Shown here piece by piece: positions 42,131 to 53,100 of a stretch of DNA of 64,000 nt. This DNA is from Odontocerum albicorne. Taxonomy: Eukaryota; Arthropoda; Insecta; Trichoptera; Odontoceridae. The stretch is taken from contig OX463865.1 in assembly GCA_949825065.1 (NCBI GenBank), positions 21,623,115 through 21,687,114 on the forward strand, in the 5' to 3' direction. Made by a program: the position numbers and the translations under genes. The number at the start of each line of letters is the position of its first letter. The first letter of the stretch is position 1. The notes below the pieces were generated by a model, which searched no databases, was not told the DNA's origin, and worked only from the letters and a program-made list of their open reading frames with translations.

Positions 42131-42499
42131 ATATTTTGTGACCCATTCAAAATACCACCGATTCCGATTTTAGGTCATGACCCATTAACCGGGTTAAGAA
42201 ACTATGTCCTAACACATCATCACATCTATAAAATATGACACAATGAAAATAATACACTTAGCAATACATGTACAATTAGATTATGGAATGTGGTCTGATA
42301 TAATATTATATTATTTAGTTAATAACATCACTAGAATACTTTCAGCTTAAGTCTATTTGTCAATTAACTGGGCAAGTTTTTTTGGTAATGCTGCAACCAT
42401 CGAACAAAAAGGCTCTTGCCAAATATGGTTGATGATAATTGATTGGATGGTATTCAAAGTTCTGCGCCGTTTTGAGACCCAATGTCATCTCAATTACAA

Positions 42500-42625
42500 A
42501 AGTATTTCTTGAAAAAAACCCTTTTCAGCTCAGCCTAGAAAGTAAGTAGGTTGTCAAATGCTCGAAGTCTGAAAGGAAGTTTATCCCGCAGCAGTGGTCC
42601 AACAAAACTCAATTCCTGATTGTAG
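42500..42625 (-). mobile_element. LINE RT C-terminal remnant
   Basis: The minus strand reads NQELSFVGPLLRDKLPFRLR and AFDNLLTF, then AELKRVFFKK after a stop. This resembles the RGPLLWNKLP... tail of jockey/CR1-type reverse transcriptases. Short and degraded. Confidence 0.45.
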
Positions 42626-43454
42626 TACCCCGCCTATAGGCAATAGGTTCTTTCACATACATATGTTATGTAAGATCCTGCGTGTCTTTCGAGGACTTTT
42701 GAAGACCATTTTGAACTGCTTTTTAATTGATTGTCTTTTTATACTATTTTGATTTTTTCTCCGTCCTTTTTGAGGATTTGTGAAGTTGTACCTATTTGAT
42801 TCCATCTTTATATTTTGTTTTTCAATGATTTGTCTATTTTGTATGTATTTTATGTGCAGTGCAGGCTGTGCACCTATTGACGGCTCCTTATTGTGTCGGT
42901 AACATGTGATTTTACGATTTGATACCTGTTTCATTCTAAATATTTTTGTTGTAATTGGGTTAAATTATTTTTTAATAATCTGTCAAACTGAATGCATTGA
43001 GCACTCACTAATGGCTCTTTTATATTTTTTTGTTATAAGGTATATTGTACTATTTACTTATAAATAAATAAATAAGTCTGTTAGACATTTCAATATTCAA
43101 GTTCAGTTGCTCTTAAATGTAGCTATTAAAGTGAGCAGGTTGTCATAAGATGAAAATCATCATTGCAGGGCCTCGTAGTCGAGGATCTACGATAACTGCA
43201 TCAATTCAGTTGGAAAGTGAAGCTGTACCGTGGAGTTTATGTTTTTTACTTCTTTTCTGATCTTCCTTTCTGATTGAGTGAGACATTGCACATCAGCGAG
43301 CTCACCGGCCACACCGCTGTACTGGATCCGATGGTACACTCAAGTGAGACGATCGGAGTCACTGGCAAGTTTTTTAATTTTTTGTTGAAATAATAGATAT
43401 GAACGAAGTCATAGCTATCCTTGTATCTCTGAATACTAGGCGGAAAAAAATGTC

Positions 43455-43545
43455 TGTCGTTTTAGGGGGAGTAGCACAGGGCAGGGATCGAACCAGCGGT
43501 TTTTCACACGGAAGTCCAGTGCATAACTGCGTATATACCATGTGA
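43455..43545 (-). other. tRNA-like/SINE-like segment
   Basis: The minus strand has GGTTCGATCCC, a good RNA polymerase III B box, preceded about 50 bp upstream by ACATGGTATATACGCAGTTA, a weak A box. The arms do not fold as a complete tRNA by eye, so a tRNA-derived SINE or pseudo-tRNA is more likely. Confidence 0.3.
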
Positions 43546-43716
43546 GTCAACCTTGGTGTACTTCATCATTTCGGAGAAATTAAAAGTTATCTGACAATGT
43601 CTTCCATCCATCTATAAAAAAAACATCACATTTTAAAGTGCACACAAATTTCCACTACAACTTAGGACTGGGACGTGGGGTTCTCCTCGCCGCTAAATCT
43701 TGTTTGAATGTCTTGC

Positions 43717-43824
43717 TTGGAAAGTAGTAACTGGAGATTAGAAGCGAGGGATGTGTGGATGAGTATTCCTTGGAAAGTAGTAACTGGAGATTAGAAGCGA
43801 GGGATGTGTGGATGAGTATTCCTT
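43717..43824. repeat. 53-bp direct duplication
   Basis: TTGGAAAGTAGTAACTGGAG...GGATGAGTATTCC occurs twice in tandem without difference (43717 and 43770). Confidence 0.93.
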
Positions 43825-43990
43825 TGAATAGCGTATCAAACTTATACTCTTTTATGTGTGCGCTCTGTTTATTTTCCGTGTTATTAGCAGTTACTTCCAT
43901 CATCTTAACATATTCAAGTCTTTAAAACTTTTCGATAGCGAACCTCCAAATGCAAAAATAATAGCATGAATCCAATTTATGTATGTTAAA

Positions 43991-44264
43991 TGTTGAGTCT
44001 CAAGTTGTAGTAAAACTAAAGTTACCATAAGCATAAATGTATCATATATTCTGCAGATGTTTGTCTCAAGTTGGAGTAAAACTAAAGTTACCATAAGCAT
44101 AAATGTATCATATATTCTGCAGATGTTTGTCTCAAGTTGGAGTAAAACTAAAGTTACCATAAGCATAAATGTATCATATATTCTGCAGATGTTTGTCTCA
44201 AGTTGGAGTAAAACTAAAGTTACCATAAGCATAAATGTATCATACTCGTATATTCTGCAGATGT
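43991..44264. repeat. 66-bp tandem repeat, 4 copies, one with a 6-bp TA-CTCG insertion
   Basis: The unit has CTCAAGTTGGAGTAAAACTA and AAGTTACCATAAGCATAAAT. Units 1-3 end GTATCATATATTCTGC, while unit 4 ends GTATCATACTCGTATATTCTGC split at 44243-44250, an exact TA to TACTCGTA change. The first unit also has a G to T change. Open frames across it are repeat artefacts. Confidence 0.95.
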
Positions 44265-45400
44265 TTGGAGTTTCTGAAAATGACTTTTGAATTTTATTTT
44301 TAGAATTTTCACACAACTTGAAGATTTGGCTCTATTGTGGAGACCTTGACTAAATAAGTATCGAATTGTACGATACAATAGGCTATCCCTCGTTATCGAG
44401 CGTCATTGTCAACCACCGTGTGGATGGAAGACGCCTGTGCGTATATTGGTTTTATTGTGTGTAAGCTGTTGCACTTCAGCAAGCAAACAGTCTTGACAAA
44501 TCAAACACAAAATTACGAAAATTCTAATGGCAAAGAGATTAAACAAAGACTATCAGTAGGTTTAATCTTTACAGAGTTTTTATATAGCATTATTTTTGTG
44601 TCGCTTAGTAGCACTATAAGAATTTACAATAAGCTGCATATACAATACGTTAAAGAAAAATGTAATTTAGATAATGGTTTGAGAGCGAAATCAGTCCGGA
44701 AGTGAATCAGATTACCATTAGACCAGACCACGGCTGCCATCAAATTAAATAGTACACTAGAGGCAGATGCAGATGCGCATGATGGCCAAACAAGTGTCCA
44801 TATGTGGAAAAAGACATGTTTTTTCACATTTAATGTCTATTAATATTTTCTTTATTTCATAGGTAGAAATAGTGGAATGGGAATATACGCGTACATTGAT
44901 CACATGGGATCATTTTGTATAATATACTCGTATGTATAATGAAAGTGTTTTATAATAATAATACAATCAGGCTGTTGCTGTTGGAGGAGTCTCCATATGT
45001 AGACAAAGACAATATTGATGGTCTTTTGTGAAGTCTCTTTTATTCCATACTTCTTCGAAAACCATTAACAATTCCGAGAATTACGTATAGTAGACAATGT
45101 TTGGAAGGAGTTGGTCGCGATGATCACTATCTTCAGAACTATGGATGTCAAATCAAGGAAATATTCTTTAAAACATACATTATATTATATTCAGTTCATT
45201 TTGTCTTCTTTCAGTAAATACTGCAGAGTCGGTAAAACATTTAAAAATCTATTGGACCAATGTATAATGCATCAACTCCATTTTTGAACAATTTAGTTCT
45301 CTTCTTAACACGTTCAGTGCTGAGGACACGCCTCTCATGTCAGTATGAACAGATTAAAATTTTATTTGCAGCAAATGTGTTAATCCTGTCGCTCATGACT
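44265..45400. other. Spacer, no recognised gene
   Basis: The longest open frame (44406-44705, 99 codons) has a possible hydrophobic stretch but no recognisable family and no codon evidence. 44700-44840 and 45000-45260 show nothing identifiable. TACTCGTA is at 44935. Confidence 0.45.
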
Positions 45401-46440
45401 GATCATTGTAGTTCCCTGATGAATCTGGAACTGAACGGATGATTCGCCTCTCGGTCCTGAACTACGACGAGTGCAGCGCTCAACAAGGAGCTAGTCATCT
45501 CTTTAATTTGGTCTATTCACCTTGCTGGAGACCATACTATTGCGCACTACTCCTCAAAACATCCAGTCGCTACCAAATTTTCCATACTGTCTTCATCTCT
45601 TTTAGTAACATGACAGTATTTTCTTCCTTTTTGCATGTCAATGACAGCCTATCTTCGACCTGTATATCCTAGAGGATGACCACATTGGTGCATTTTGCAG
45701 TCCATGAGATGCAAAGCATTCCGTCTCAACGCTACATCTTTACATCCAACATATCTCTTTTTTCTCAGCATCCATGTTTCCACTTAATGGAGTGCTATGG
45801 AGAAAACCACAGTTCTCACCAGATGAATTTTGATTTTGAACAGTATATACTGATTTTCCATATCTTCTGCAAATTTTGCTTTGATAATTTGTTTCTGAAT
45901 CTCTGTTTCGCAACCCCATCTTTCTTAATCTCTGTTTTGCAACCCCATCTTTCAAGATTAGTACATCAAGGTAGATAAATTTGTCGACCACTTTATAGTC
46001 TCTAATCAAAGTGTTCCCTGTTAGCTGATGAATCGGTCAACAACTACTATTTTGTTCTTATATTTATTTATTTCAAGACCTAATTGCAGGCTTTCTATCT
46101 TTACTCCCTCCATTCATAAATTCAGCCATTTTATCTTCATTATTGACGATTAACGTTTTGCCATCTGCAAATCTTACATTAGATAGTTTAGAGCCCCAAA
46201 ACACTTAAGACTGTACTAACTATGATACATCTATCGCTATCAGCCTATTGATATCCATTGCCGAATAAGGGCCTCCCTGCATTAAGGATCATTATCTTCA
46301 ATTTGCATTCTCACTCTTGTACTTATTATATGAGGCTAAGACTCAATTGGTTTTGTAAGCCTACCTTCGTAAGAGCTGTCAGCCATGACGATTTTCCAAG
46401 GCCACCTAGTGCCACTGAATGCATTGAATCTACGCTTGAC
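45400..46440 (-). mobile_element. LINE (RTE-like) reverse-transcriptase remnant
   Basis: On the minus strand, reading from the right: NVRFADGKTLIVNNEDKMAE (46180-46120, RT motif region), IRDYKVVDKFIYLDVLILKDG (46009-45947; compare KYLG..S..G), then ENCGFLHSTPLSGNMDAEKKEICW (45815-45743), like VLYGSETWTL. Frameshifts and stops are throughout. Limits are approximate. Confidence 0.7.
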
Positions 46441-46639
46441 GAAGAATAAAAACTGTGATTATTTTTTCACATCGATCTTGAAATGCTTTCTTGTCAATTT
46501 GTGATTTTCTTAATGATACCTTACGCACTGGACCTGTCATCAGCTCTGGTCTATCTACTTCATAATGTAGGCTGCCCTAAAAGGCCTCCATACTGTTGAA
46601 AAAGTAACAATTATTCCAATCGCTTCATTACAAATTATT

Positions 46640-48382
46640 CTATGATTCATTAGAAATGGATGAAGTCGGTTTCATTTTGTGATTCGAAACCATATGTCTT
46701 CCGAGATCTCCTTTTCTATAAAATCCTCTCGAACAATATTGACAAATGTACGGAGTATTCTTTGTGTGATATTTCATTATGTGAAAATCGAGTACGCATT
46801 TTTTAGAAAATGCCGACGGACAATCGTCGATTGTACATTTAAAAGTAGCATTCTCATTTCTGTGCTTTTTGGAATGTTCGAGAAGGTGTTTCTCTTGAAA
46901 GAATGTCTTGTGACACATCCCACAACGGAACGGTTTATCATTTGTGTGCCTTTTCATATGTTTGTCTATGTTATAAAAATTTTTCTTGCAAATTTCGCAC
47001 ACACCCGAATTTTTGTTGATGTGCCATATTTTAATGTGGTGATTAAGTTTGTATTTCAACGCGAAGGCCTCACCGCAAATCTCGCAAACATTTCTTTTAT
47101 TCGGTGTGTGCATTACGAGAATATGCCTCTTGAGATTGTCATTTGATTTCATAGCTTTGCCGCATATATTGCATTTAAATTTTCGTTCGTCCGAATGTGA
47201 CAGCATGTGTGTTGTTAGATTCGTACTTGCGGCAAATGATTTGCCACACTTATGGCAAAAGTAAGGTCTCTCTCCGGTGTGATGTATTCGGATGTGAACC
47301 GAGCGTTCGCCACTTTGTACGAATCGTTGCGGACAATACGAGCACTGTAATTGTTTATCTTTTCTATGTACGCGTAAATGAGTGATAAGCGAAGATCGTA
47401 TATTGTACATTTTCCCGCAGGAATCACACGTAAAGCTCTCGATACATTTTTCTTTGGTTTCATTTGATTCTTTCCTTTTAGAGTGCGCTCTCCGTTTATG
47501 AGTATTTAGAGTGCCAACCTGCGTAAAGCATTTAACGCAGAGAGGACATTTGTAAGGACGCTCGCCGGTGTGCTTCCTATTGTGAACTATGAAAGCAGAA
47601 CGATTCTGTGATAAAACACCGCAGATTAAACATTTCATCATTTTTTTCTTTTGTCCCTTCTCGCCTAACTTGATTATCTTATAATTCAGCTCTCCGAGAT
47701 CATCACTTTTATGAAACTGTTTTAATTTAACATTATCCGAGGTTTTCTTTATAACTGATACTTCAACGGCACATTTCTTATGTGAATGTTTGTTTTTGTG
47801 AGTTTTAGATGTCTTCCTCCTCTTTTCAGCGTACTCTCTCGCATGTTCTTGCATGTCATTCCGTTTCTTCACCGATTGTGTTTCATTCTCACTTTTAACT
47901 AAAGGGACAATAGTTTCCTCGGTTTCCTCAATATTGTCATCATTTTCTTTGACTTTTTTAATCAAAAATTTGTCAGCAGATATATCATCATCGGAATATT
48001 CCGATTTAAGAAATGATTCCTCAGGAACTTCGTCGTCAAATGTTTCAACAAGTTCTTCAGAATTATTGCTTTTCATTATCTCATCGGCAGGCAAAGGAAC
48101 CTCCCAAATGATTGCATTACTGAACTTTTCATTTGAAAATCTTACTTTGGATATGAATTTAACGACCACCATTAATTCTGCTATACAATCGTTACATATT
48201 CCAGCTGGTAGGGTGTCGTTGAGTATCAATTCTAATCCCGTATACTCTTTTATTAAATCGCTGTAACCGTTTATGTCTTGACAGTCATAAGCGGACTCTT
48301 TGTTTTCATTTTCAAATAAACAAATACGGCATTTGGATTGGATATCGTTTACAATTTCGAAAATATCGAAATTTGCTGTCAT
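46640..48382 (-). CDS. ZAD-C2H2 zinc-finger protein D (580 aa)
   Basis: This is a single-exon gene and the most divergent of the four paralogues. An N-terminal extension (MTANFDIFEIVNDIQ) precedes the ZAD at about 15-95 (SKCRICLFENENKES, LPAGICNDC, VVKFISKVRF). An acidic linker follows, with a basic stretch KRRKTSKTHKNKHSHKK (likely nuclear localisation). There are 11 C2H2 fingers from about residue 247, with finger 8 short (CEICKKNFYNIDKHMKRH) and finger 10 CTIDDC. It sits 17 kb from gene C across transposon-rich DNA. It shares GHM/HIKIWHINKNSG-like linker features with A. Expected to be a nuclear DNA-binding regulator. Confidence 0.95.
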   Translation of the reverse strand: MTANFDIFEIVNDIQSKCRICLFENENKESAYDCQDINGYSDLIKEYTGLELILNDTLPAGICNDCIAELMVVVKFISKVRFSNEKFSNAIIWEVPLPADEIMKSNNSEELVETFDDEVPEESFLKSEYSDDDISADKFLIKKVKENDDNIEETEETIVPLVKSENETQSVKKRNDMQEHAREYAEKRRKTSKTHKNKHSHKKCAVEVSVIKKTSDNVKLKQFHKSDDLGELNYKIIKLGEKGQKKKMMKCLICGVLSQNRSAFIVHNRKHTGERPYKCPLCVKCFTQVGTLNTHKRRAHSKRKESNETKEKCIESFTCDSCGKMYNIRSSLITHLRVHRKDKQLQCSYCPQRFVQSGERSVHIRIHHTGERPYFCHKCGKSFAASTNLTTHMLSHSDERKFKCNICGKAMKSNDNLKRHILVMHTPNKRNVCEICGEAFALKYKLNHHIKIWHINKNSGVCEICKKNFYNIDKHMKRHTNDKPFRCGMCHKTFFQEKHLLEHSKKHRNENATFKCTIDDCPSAFSKKCVLDFHIMKYHTKNTPYICQYCSRGFYRKGDLGRHMVSNHKMKPTSSISNES

Positions 48383-50245
48383 ATTGAGTAAACAAGGAAG
48401 CTTTGACAGCTGTCAAAATATTTTAGAACACAATTTTCATAGACATTTTTTCCCTTATATGACCATAAACAATGTTTTAAAAATAAAAACTCATTCACAT
48501 CGACCTTACCTCGATAATTAATATTTGTTATGTGTGGATTATTTTGGTTATATTATATTTTTAAATTTAAATAGGGATGAATCAAGATTTACTGTACGTT
48601 TTGTTAATGTGGATCAATGAGTTATGGGTGTAAGCAATCAAATATATGGAATGTTTTACGAAATTATGAATTATAACAAGGAAATTTTAAAGACTGGCAA
48701 ATCGAGTTTTACATTCATTTTTACAAAGAAAGTCAACTTACGGACGTAGAGTCATTGAAGAAGGCCAGAGGATATAGTAGATGTCATCTAAAGCTTCAAC
48801 TATTGATGTGGAAGAGTAGTCAGCGGGTAGGGCTTCAACCCCAACGGTAAGGTAAATTGGAGGACTTCCAGTAGGAACTAGCTTCATTGTTACGATAATT
48901 ACGAGCGCCTATGTTTTGAAGGTTTTTAACCCGCTGCTGCTATCTGTGCAGAGAGCGTGTGCCCTTGGAGAAGTTAGCTAGCAAGTGAGAGACGTCTGTC
49001 TTCGGTAACGTCCAGATGGCAAGAGGGATGTCTATACGACTTAAAAGTCCAAAAACTACACTCCCTTTATATTAGTTATTAAAATTTCAGTGCTGTAAAA
49101 ATATTCAACACATTATTTTTTAATTGTTAAAGATGATGTTCCTTTAATACCACCTTTAGGAGAATCTTGGGTTCCGACCATATCCCATGTTGAGAATCAT
49201 AACGCTTGACGCTTCAAGGAGTTGAAATATACTTTCGCCACTTACGCACGTAAAAAGGAGTCATTTTAGTGGCATTTGGAAGTCTTAACTCGAATTTTTT
49301 TTTTGTAGTTTCCCTACTATGATTCTCAACAAGCGATGTCCTGTTACAGACGCGTAACAAATTGGCCGGGGGCCAAAGCTTTTAATGTTGGCTGTGTGAG
49401 GTCGTCTATGTTAAAAATATTCTTGACGACACACGGGGTATGGGAATGATGGGATAATTCTTTAATGGATTCCTTTGCTCTCTGGTCTATTTTCTCAACC
49501 TTATCTTATATAAGTTCAAGATTTAGATCCAAATAACAAAATAGACAGGATGCAGGTGCTACTCGTAAGTAGGTGGAACTTCATCTTGAAACTTAATACT
49601 GAGGTGTCCCATGTGGCCTTTAGATTGTTAAAGTAAACGCTGGAAATATCCATTCTATATGTACGAGTATTTTATTCTTAAACTGCCATCCTCAGTAACC
49701 GTTGCACTCAAGTAGTATTCTTTATGAACTCAGTCGATAGGGACGCGATTGATGCACACGAGCCACTTTACAATAGCTCCTTCTTTCCTGTTTATAGTAC
49801 TTTCCAGTGATGTTATTAAAAAAATTGCACCTCAATGGAAAATGATTAAAAGGCCCTTATAATCGTATATGTCTAATGATTAAGATATAAGAATACTAAG
49901 TGCTCTGTGGTTTTATCCATTTAATAGCAAGAATAAAATTGATCTTGTCATTCAGATTTTTATTGAAAAATAAAAAAAACAAAAGTTCAGCTGCACTAGC
50001 TCCTTCACTGTTTACATCCAGGCCAAAACGTAAGAGCTCTCCAAAAAGGCTGCACGTTGCTTGCTGGAAATCACCCATCGAGACTCCTAACAAAGCGAAC
50101 TCCTAACCAACCATATACTCGTATTCAAGATTGCTCAGCTCCTCTTTAGATCACGATAAACATAATACGAGTACTACAACTGTGCATTGTGAAATAAACT
50201 TCTGATGTCAATTTATGATAACATTCCAGTAAGCAATTGTGTGTC
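48383..50245. other. Spacer upstream of zinc-finger gene D
   Basis: It contains the gene D promoter side (48383 onward). No coding region is recognised. A 12-bp inverted pair TTGAGAATCATA/TATGATTCTCAA lies at 49190-49330. TACTCGTA-type octamers occur at 49560, 49662, 50116 and 50166. Confidence 0.5.
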
Positions 50246-50249
50246 AAAA

Positions 50250-50376
50250 CTTGTGATGGTGATATGTCACCTGAAGATGGTGTCCTCTTTAGAAGGACCC
50301 GATTACCACTAACTTGTGATGGTGATATGTCACCTGAAGATGGTGTCCTCTTTAGAAGGACCCGATTACCACTAAC
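50250..50376. repeat. 63-bp direct repeat, 2 copies
   Basis: ACTTGTGATGGTGATATGTC...GGACCCGATTACCACTA occurs twice in perfect tandem. Each unit has CACCTGAAGATGGTGTCC, vaguely like PLE terminal motifs, but the GAAAC core is missing. Confidence 0.9.
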
Positions 50377-50795
50377 GTCGACCAAATCAAGGTTTTAATC
50401 GAGAATAATCAACGATCCACGACACAAGAGATTGTTATTTTTTACGCTTATTTTTGTTTTTCATAATAAACTCGATACAAATATGTATTACAATTTAATT
50501 AAATGTACTCTCTTTTGTTCGTAGTACTGAAATTTTAGAAACTATTCTGGTATTTTAAAACTATTGTGGTATTATAATATTATAAAAATATTGTGGTATT
50601 ATACAATGTATACAAATATTGTGGTATTATAATATTATAAAAATATTGTTGGATTATAATATGTATGAGTTATCTTTTTAAAATATTTTTGATAAATATC
50701 GCAATAGTTTCTAATTTGTCAACGTCTCTGTAAAGGGGGGCTGTAAAAAGGACAATAAAATAATACTCCAATTAACATTTCAGTCGAATTAATGC

Positions 50796-50801
50796 TTTAT
50801 T
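50796..50801 (-). terminator. Probable polyadenylation signal of the secreted-protein gene
   Basis: AATAAA on the minus strand lies about 290 nt downstream of the stop codon at 51093. It is the first good hexamer in that direction that I see. Confidence 0.45.
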
Positions 50802-51092
50802 TATTTCTCTCTTATAATATAAACAATATTTTTATTTAAACACAAATAAGTTTTTTAAGCAAAAATCCTCACCGATAGAAAATAGGCACCGATGTTTATT
50901 GATAAGGTTTATGTGTTGGATAAAGTTGAGCAATTTGTTTTTATCGGACCAGAATTGCTCTCTTAGTACGAGTATTTGGAATGTGGCATTCTGCTGAGGA
51001 TTGGATTGAGGACCAATTTACTGAATAGAATGATCTTTTCATCATTATTAAAATATATTCTTAGTATAAAAGTGGCAAAACATTATTCCTCA

Positions 51093-52340
51093 TCAATTTT
51101 TTGGAAATAAAATTTGTTCGTCACGAAGCGATCGAGCTTGGATCAACGGAGATGGAGTTGAAGCGGAAAAATCCTTCAGGAAAGTCAGAATGTCTTCGAC
51201 AACTTCAGATCGGAATGTCTCTTCTTTTTGGGACATACTGTTAACCTTTTCCTTCAGATAAGCTAAATCTTTAGCTGGCAGACATTCTTCTTTTTCGTGT
51301 CCGTGATGATGATCGTATCCGTGGTGATGATCATAGTCGTGATGATTGTACTCAATTTTCGGTGCTTCTGTGCTCGTTATAACAGTCTGCCTCGTTCTCA
51401 GGTCACTGCTGTATGTGAAAAGCCTCGATGTAAAACTGTTTATTTTTACTTGCAGAACTTCAATTTCTCGTTTCAATCTTTCGTTTTCGATTATTAAACT
51501 TTTAGAACTCTGTTCGTAAGATTCGATGAATGCGCTGCTTCTAACATTCAACACATTGTTGTCGTCGAATATCTTCAAGAGTTTATCGCCAGTTTCTTTG
51601 ACCACTTCTATGATTTGGTCTTTGGCTGAAGGTATAAAGCACGGATCACCTTTTTGACGAGTTAGTCTGATCAATTTACCACCTTTTTCGGCTCTCATTC
51701 CTAACAGAAGTTTGTCTAAGCTACCTTGTACGGCCATTGCGGTGACTTTGTCATCTCCGTCAACATGCTCCGCTGAAATCTTGTCATTCTCTATTATCAA
51801 GTTCTCGGGATCTATCGACACGGCAAACAGCTGTCCTTCTTTAACATCATTAGAATTAGATGTGAAAGCCAGAATGAACAATTTCTTCGCTGTCAAGTCA
51901 AGGGCCAACTGGTTGTAACTTTGAGTTCCAGTTGTGATTATTTCGATTTCTTTACCCGTTTCTACATCAGACATGTACGTTGTACCTTCTCCCGTGTAAT
52001 ATTTGTTTCCTCTCTCGTCTACAAGTTGTTTCCATGGAGGAATTGTTTTTTTAACATGTTCAGCTTCTGAAGTACTTTCGTTAATAGCATAAGTCTTAGA
52101 TCCTTCCGCTATTAAGATTTCATTGTCAATGTAACCTATCCTTTTGATAAGAGTGTCGACTTGAACCATTAAGTCACAAGCGTAGAAGTCTTCGCAGATT
52201 TTCACCCTGCTATACTCGCATTGCCCATTGTTATCTTCAGTGAAACAGTTCGTCAAGAATTCCCCATCTGGAGTAATTATCTTGGCCGATGCCGTGCTGA
52301 CGATTGCAACAAGTAATATCGCTAAATATCTTGCCTTCAT
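51093..52340 (-). CDS. Secreted protein with coiled coil and His-rich tract (415 aa), unknown function
   Basis: A clear signal peptide (MKARYLAILLVAIVSTASA) is followed by a four-Cys N-terminal patch (CFTEDNNGQC, KICEDFYAC). A central region of about 200 residues has beta-strand-like repeats (IAEGSKTYAINEST, KYYTGEGTTYMSDVETGKE, LALDLTAKKLFILAFTS), possibly a small beta-propeller as in yellow or ommochrome-binding-like proteins; this is only a suggestion. Then come a likely coiled coil (SLIIENERLKREIEVLQVKI), a His/Asp/Tyr tract (YDHHHGYDHHHGHEKEE) able to bind metal, and a C-terminal helix with no membrane anchor. An acceptor TTTTTTTTTCAG just upstream (exon from 52365) suggests a 5' UTR intron. 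I do not recognise the family. Intact and unrelated to the transposons around it, so probably a host gene. Confidence 0.85.
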   Translation of the reverse strand: MKARYLAILLVAIVSTASAKIITPDGEFLTNCFTEDNNGQCEYSRVKICEDFYACDLMVQVDTLIKRIGYIDNEILIAEGSKTYAINESTSEAEHVKKTIPPWKQLVDERGNKYYTGEGTTYMSDVETGKEIEIITTGTQSYNQLALDLTAKKLFILAFTSNSNDVKEGQLFAVSIDPENLIIENDKISAEHVDGDDKVTAMAVQGSLDKLLLGMRAEKGGKLIRLTRQKGDPCFIPSAKDQIIEVVKETGDKLLKIFDDNNVLNVRSSAFIESYEQSSKSLIIENERLKREIEVLQVKINSFTSRLFTYSSDLRTRQTVITSTEAPKIEYNHHDYDHHHGYDHHHGHEKEECLPAKDLAYLKEKVNSMSQKEETFRSEVVEDILTFLKDFSASTPSPLIQARSLRDEQILFPKN

Positions 52341-52449
52341 ATTGACTATTTTTAAAGATTAATCTGAAAAAAAAAATATATATATATTAGTAAATTCAGT
52401 TGACACTGGGTTTTTGAGGAAATCTGATTTTGTGAAGAGTTTATTAATA

Positions 52450-52535
52450 CACCTGGGCCTCGTATAACACGGTCATATGGTTCCACAAAAAATGTCGTGT
52501 GATACAAATCCGTGTTATACGAGGTTTGAAGTTCA
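52450..52535. mobile_element. pogo-type inverted terminus
   Basis: CCTCGTATAACACGG and CCGTGTTATACGAGG face each other about 45 bp apart. This ACCTCGTATAACACGG type of end is seen in pogo/Tigger elements, and the adjacent minus-strand open frame (52678-52959) is a pogo-type transposase end. Confidence 0.65.
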
Positions 52536-52677
52536 TACACAAATAGACTGCGTTCCAAAAAATATCGAAGTTTGTTAATATCCTTTATTTTTTTATTAAA
52601 CAATTGACAAAATATATTATATTATACATTTACATATTTATTGTTTAAACTTAAACCACATACATATAATAGATCAT

Positions 52678-53100
52678 TCATTCATCATCGCTATCACTAA
52701 CAATTCTACTTGTTCGACTCTTTTTCGAGATCGGTTGTGAGGTTTCACCATCGGAGGACTCGGGAGTGTTTTTGGATTTAGTCTTGAAAAATTCTGTAAT
52801 AAGCGATTGTCTCCCTTTAGCCGGCTTAAGCGTATAAATGTTGACATATTTCGTGATAAGGGGCCGACATACAATATTCTGTAATTCCCTCTTGAGTTTC
52901 AAACTTCTTTCCGTTATGGGATCATTTTCTACAAAAACATGTTCTAATTTATCAGCCAATTCAAGCCGTCATTTATTGTTTTTAATGTGAAACAAGCGGC
53001 TACTTCGCTGCAACTGCTTTCTGAGCCATTAATTATGGTAGGTTCATCCAACATTTCGACTCATTCTTCTCCGTTCAATGTACGATCCTCCGATATATCA
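52678..53100 (-). pseudogene. pogo/Tigger transposase C-terminus with PIP-box-like motif
   Basis: The minus strand reads (after a frame change near 52960) ADKLEHVFVENDPITERSLK, then LKPAKGRQSLITEFFKTKSKN and an acidic end SRIVSDSDDE. Upstream, 53100-52970 has NGSESSCSEVAACFTLKTIND. This is the layout at the end of pogo-type transposases. RQSLITEFF fits the PCNA-binding consensus Q-x-x-(I/L/M)-x-x-F-F; PCNA binding is known for the pogo transposase. The DDE core is not seen, so this is a remnant. Confidence 0.65.

Larger units (their letters stand above)
41538..42206. mobile_element. Possible hAT-like element carrying nested repeats
   Basis: GTTTCTTAACC at the left is inverted as GGTTAAGAAAC at the right, with GTGACCC-type sequence just inside both ends, as in many hAT termini. 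The interior holds a 31-bp array (41554-41677) and PLE terminal repeats (41815-42130). The boundaries and class are inferred. Confidence 0.45.

Noticed and set aside
43455..43545. Functional tRNA gene
   Set aside because: B box is good but the acceptor and anticodon arms do not fold by eye; kept only as a low-confidence tRNA-like segment.
44406..44705. 99-codon frame with hydrophobic stretch
   Set aside because: No recognisable domain, no splice or regulatory support; chance length for AT-rich DNA with this many frames.
50250..50376. Hammerhead motif in the 63-bp repeat
   Set aside because: CTGAAGATG is present but the GAAA core is replaced by CCGATT, so the conserved core fails.
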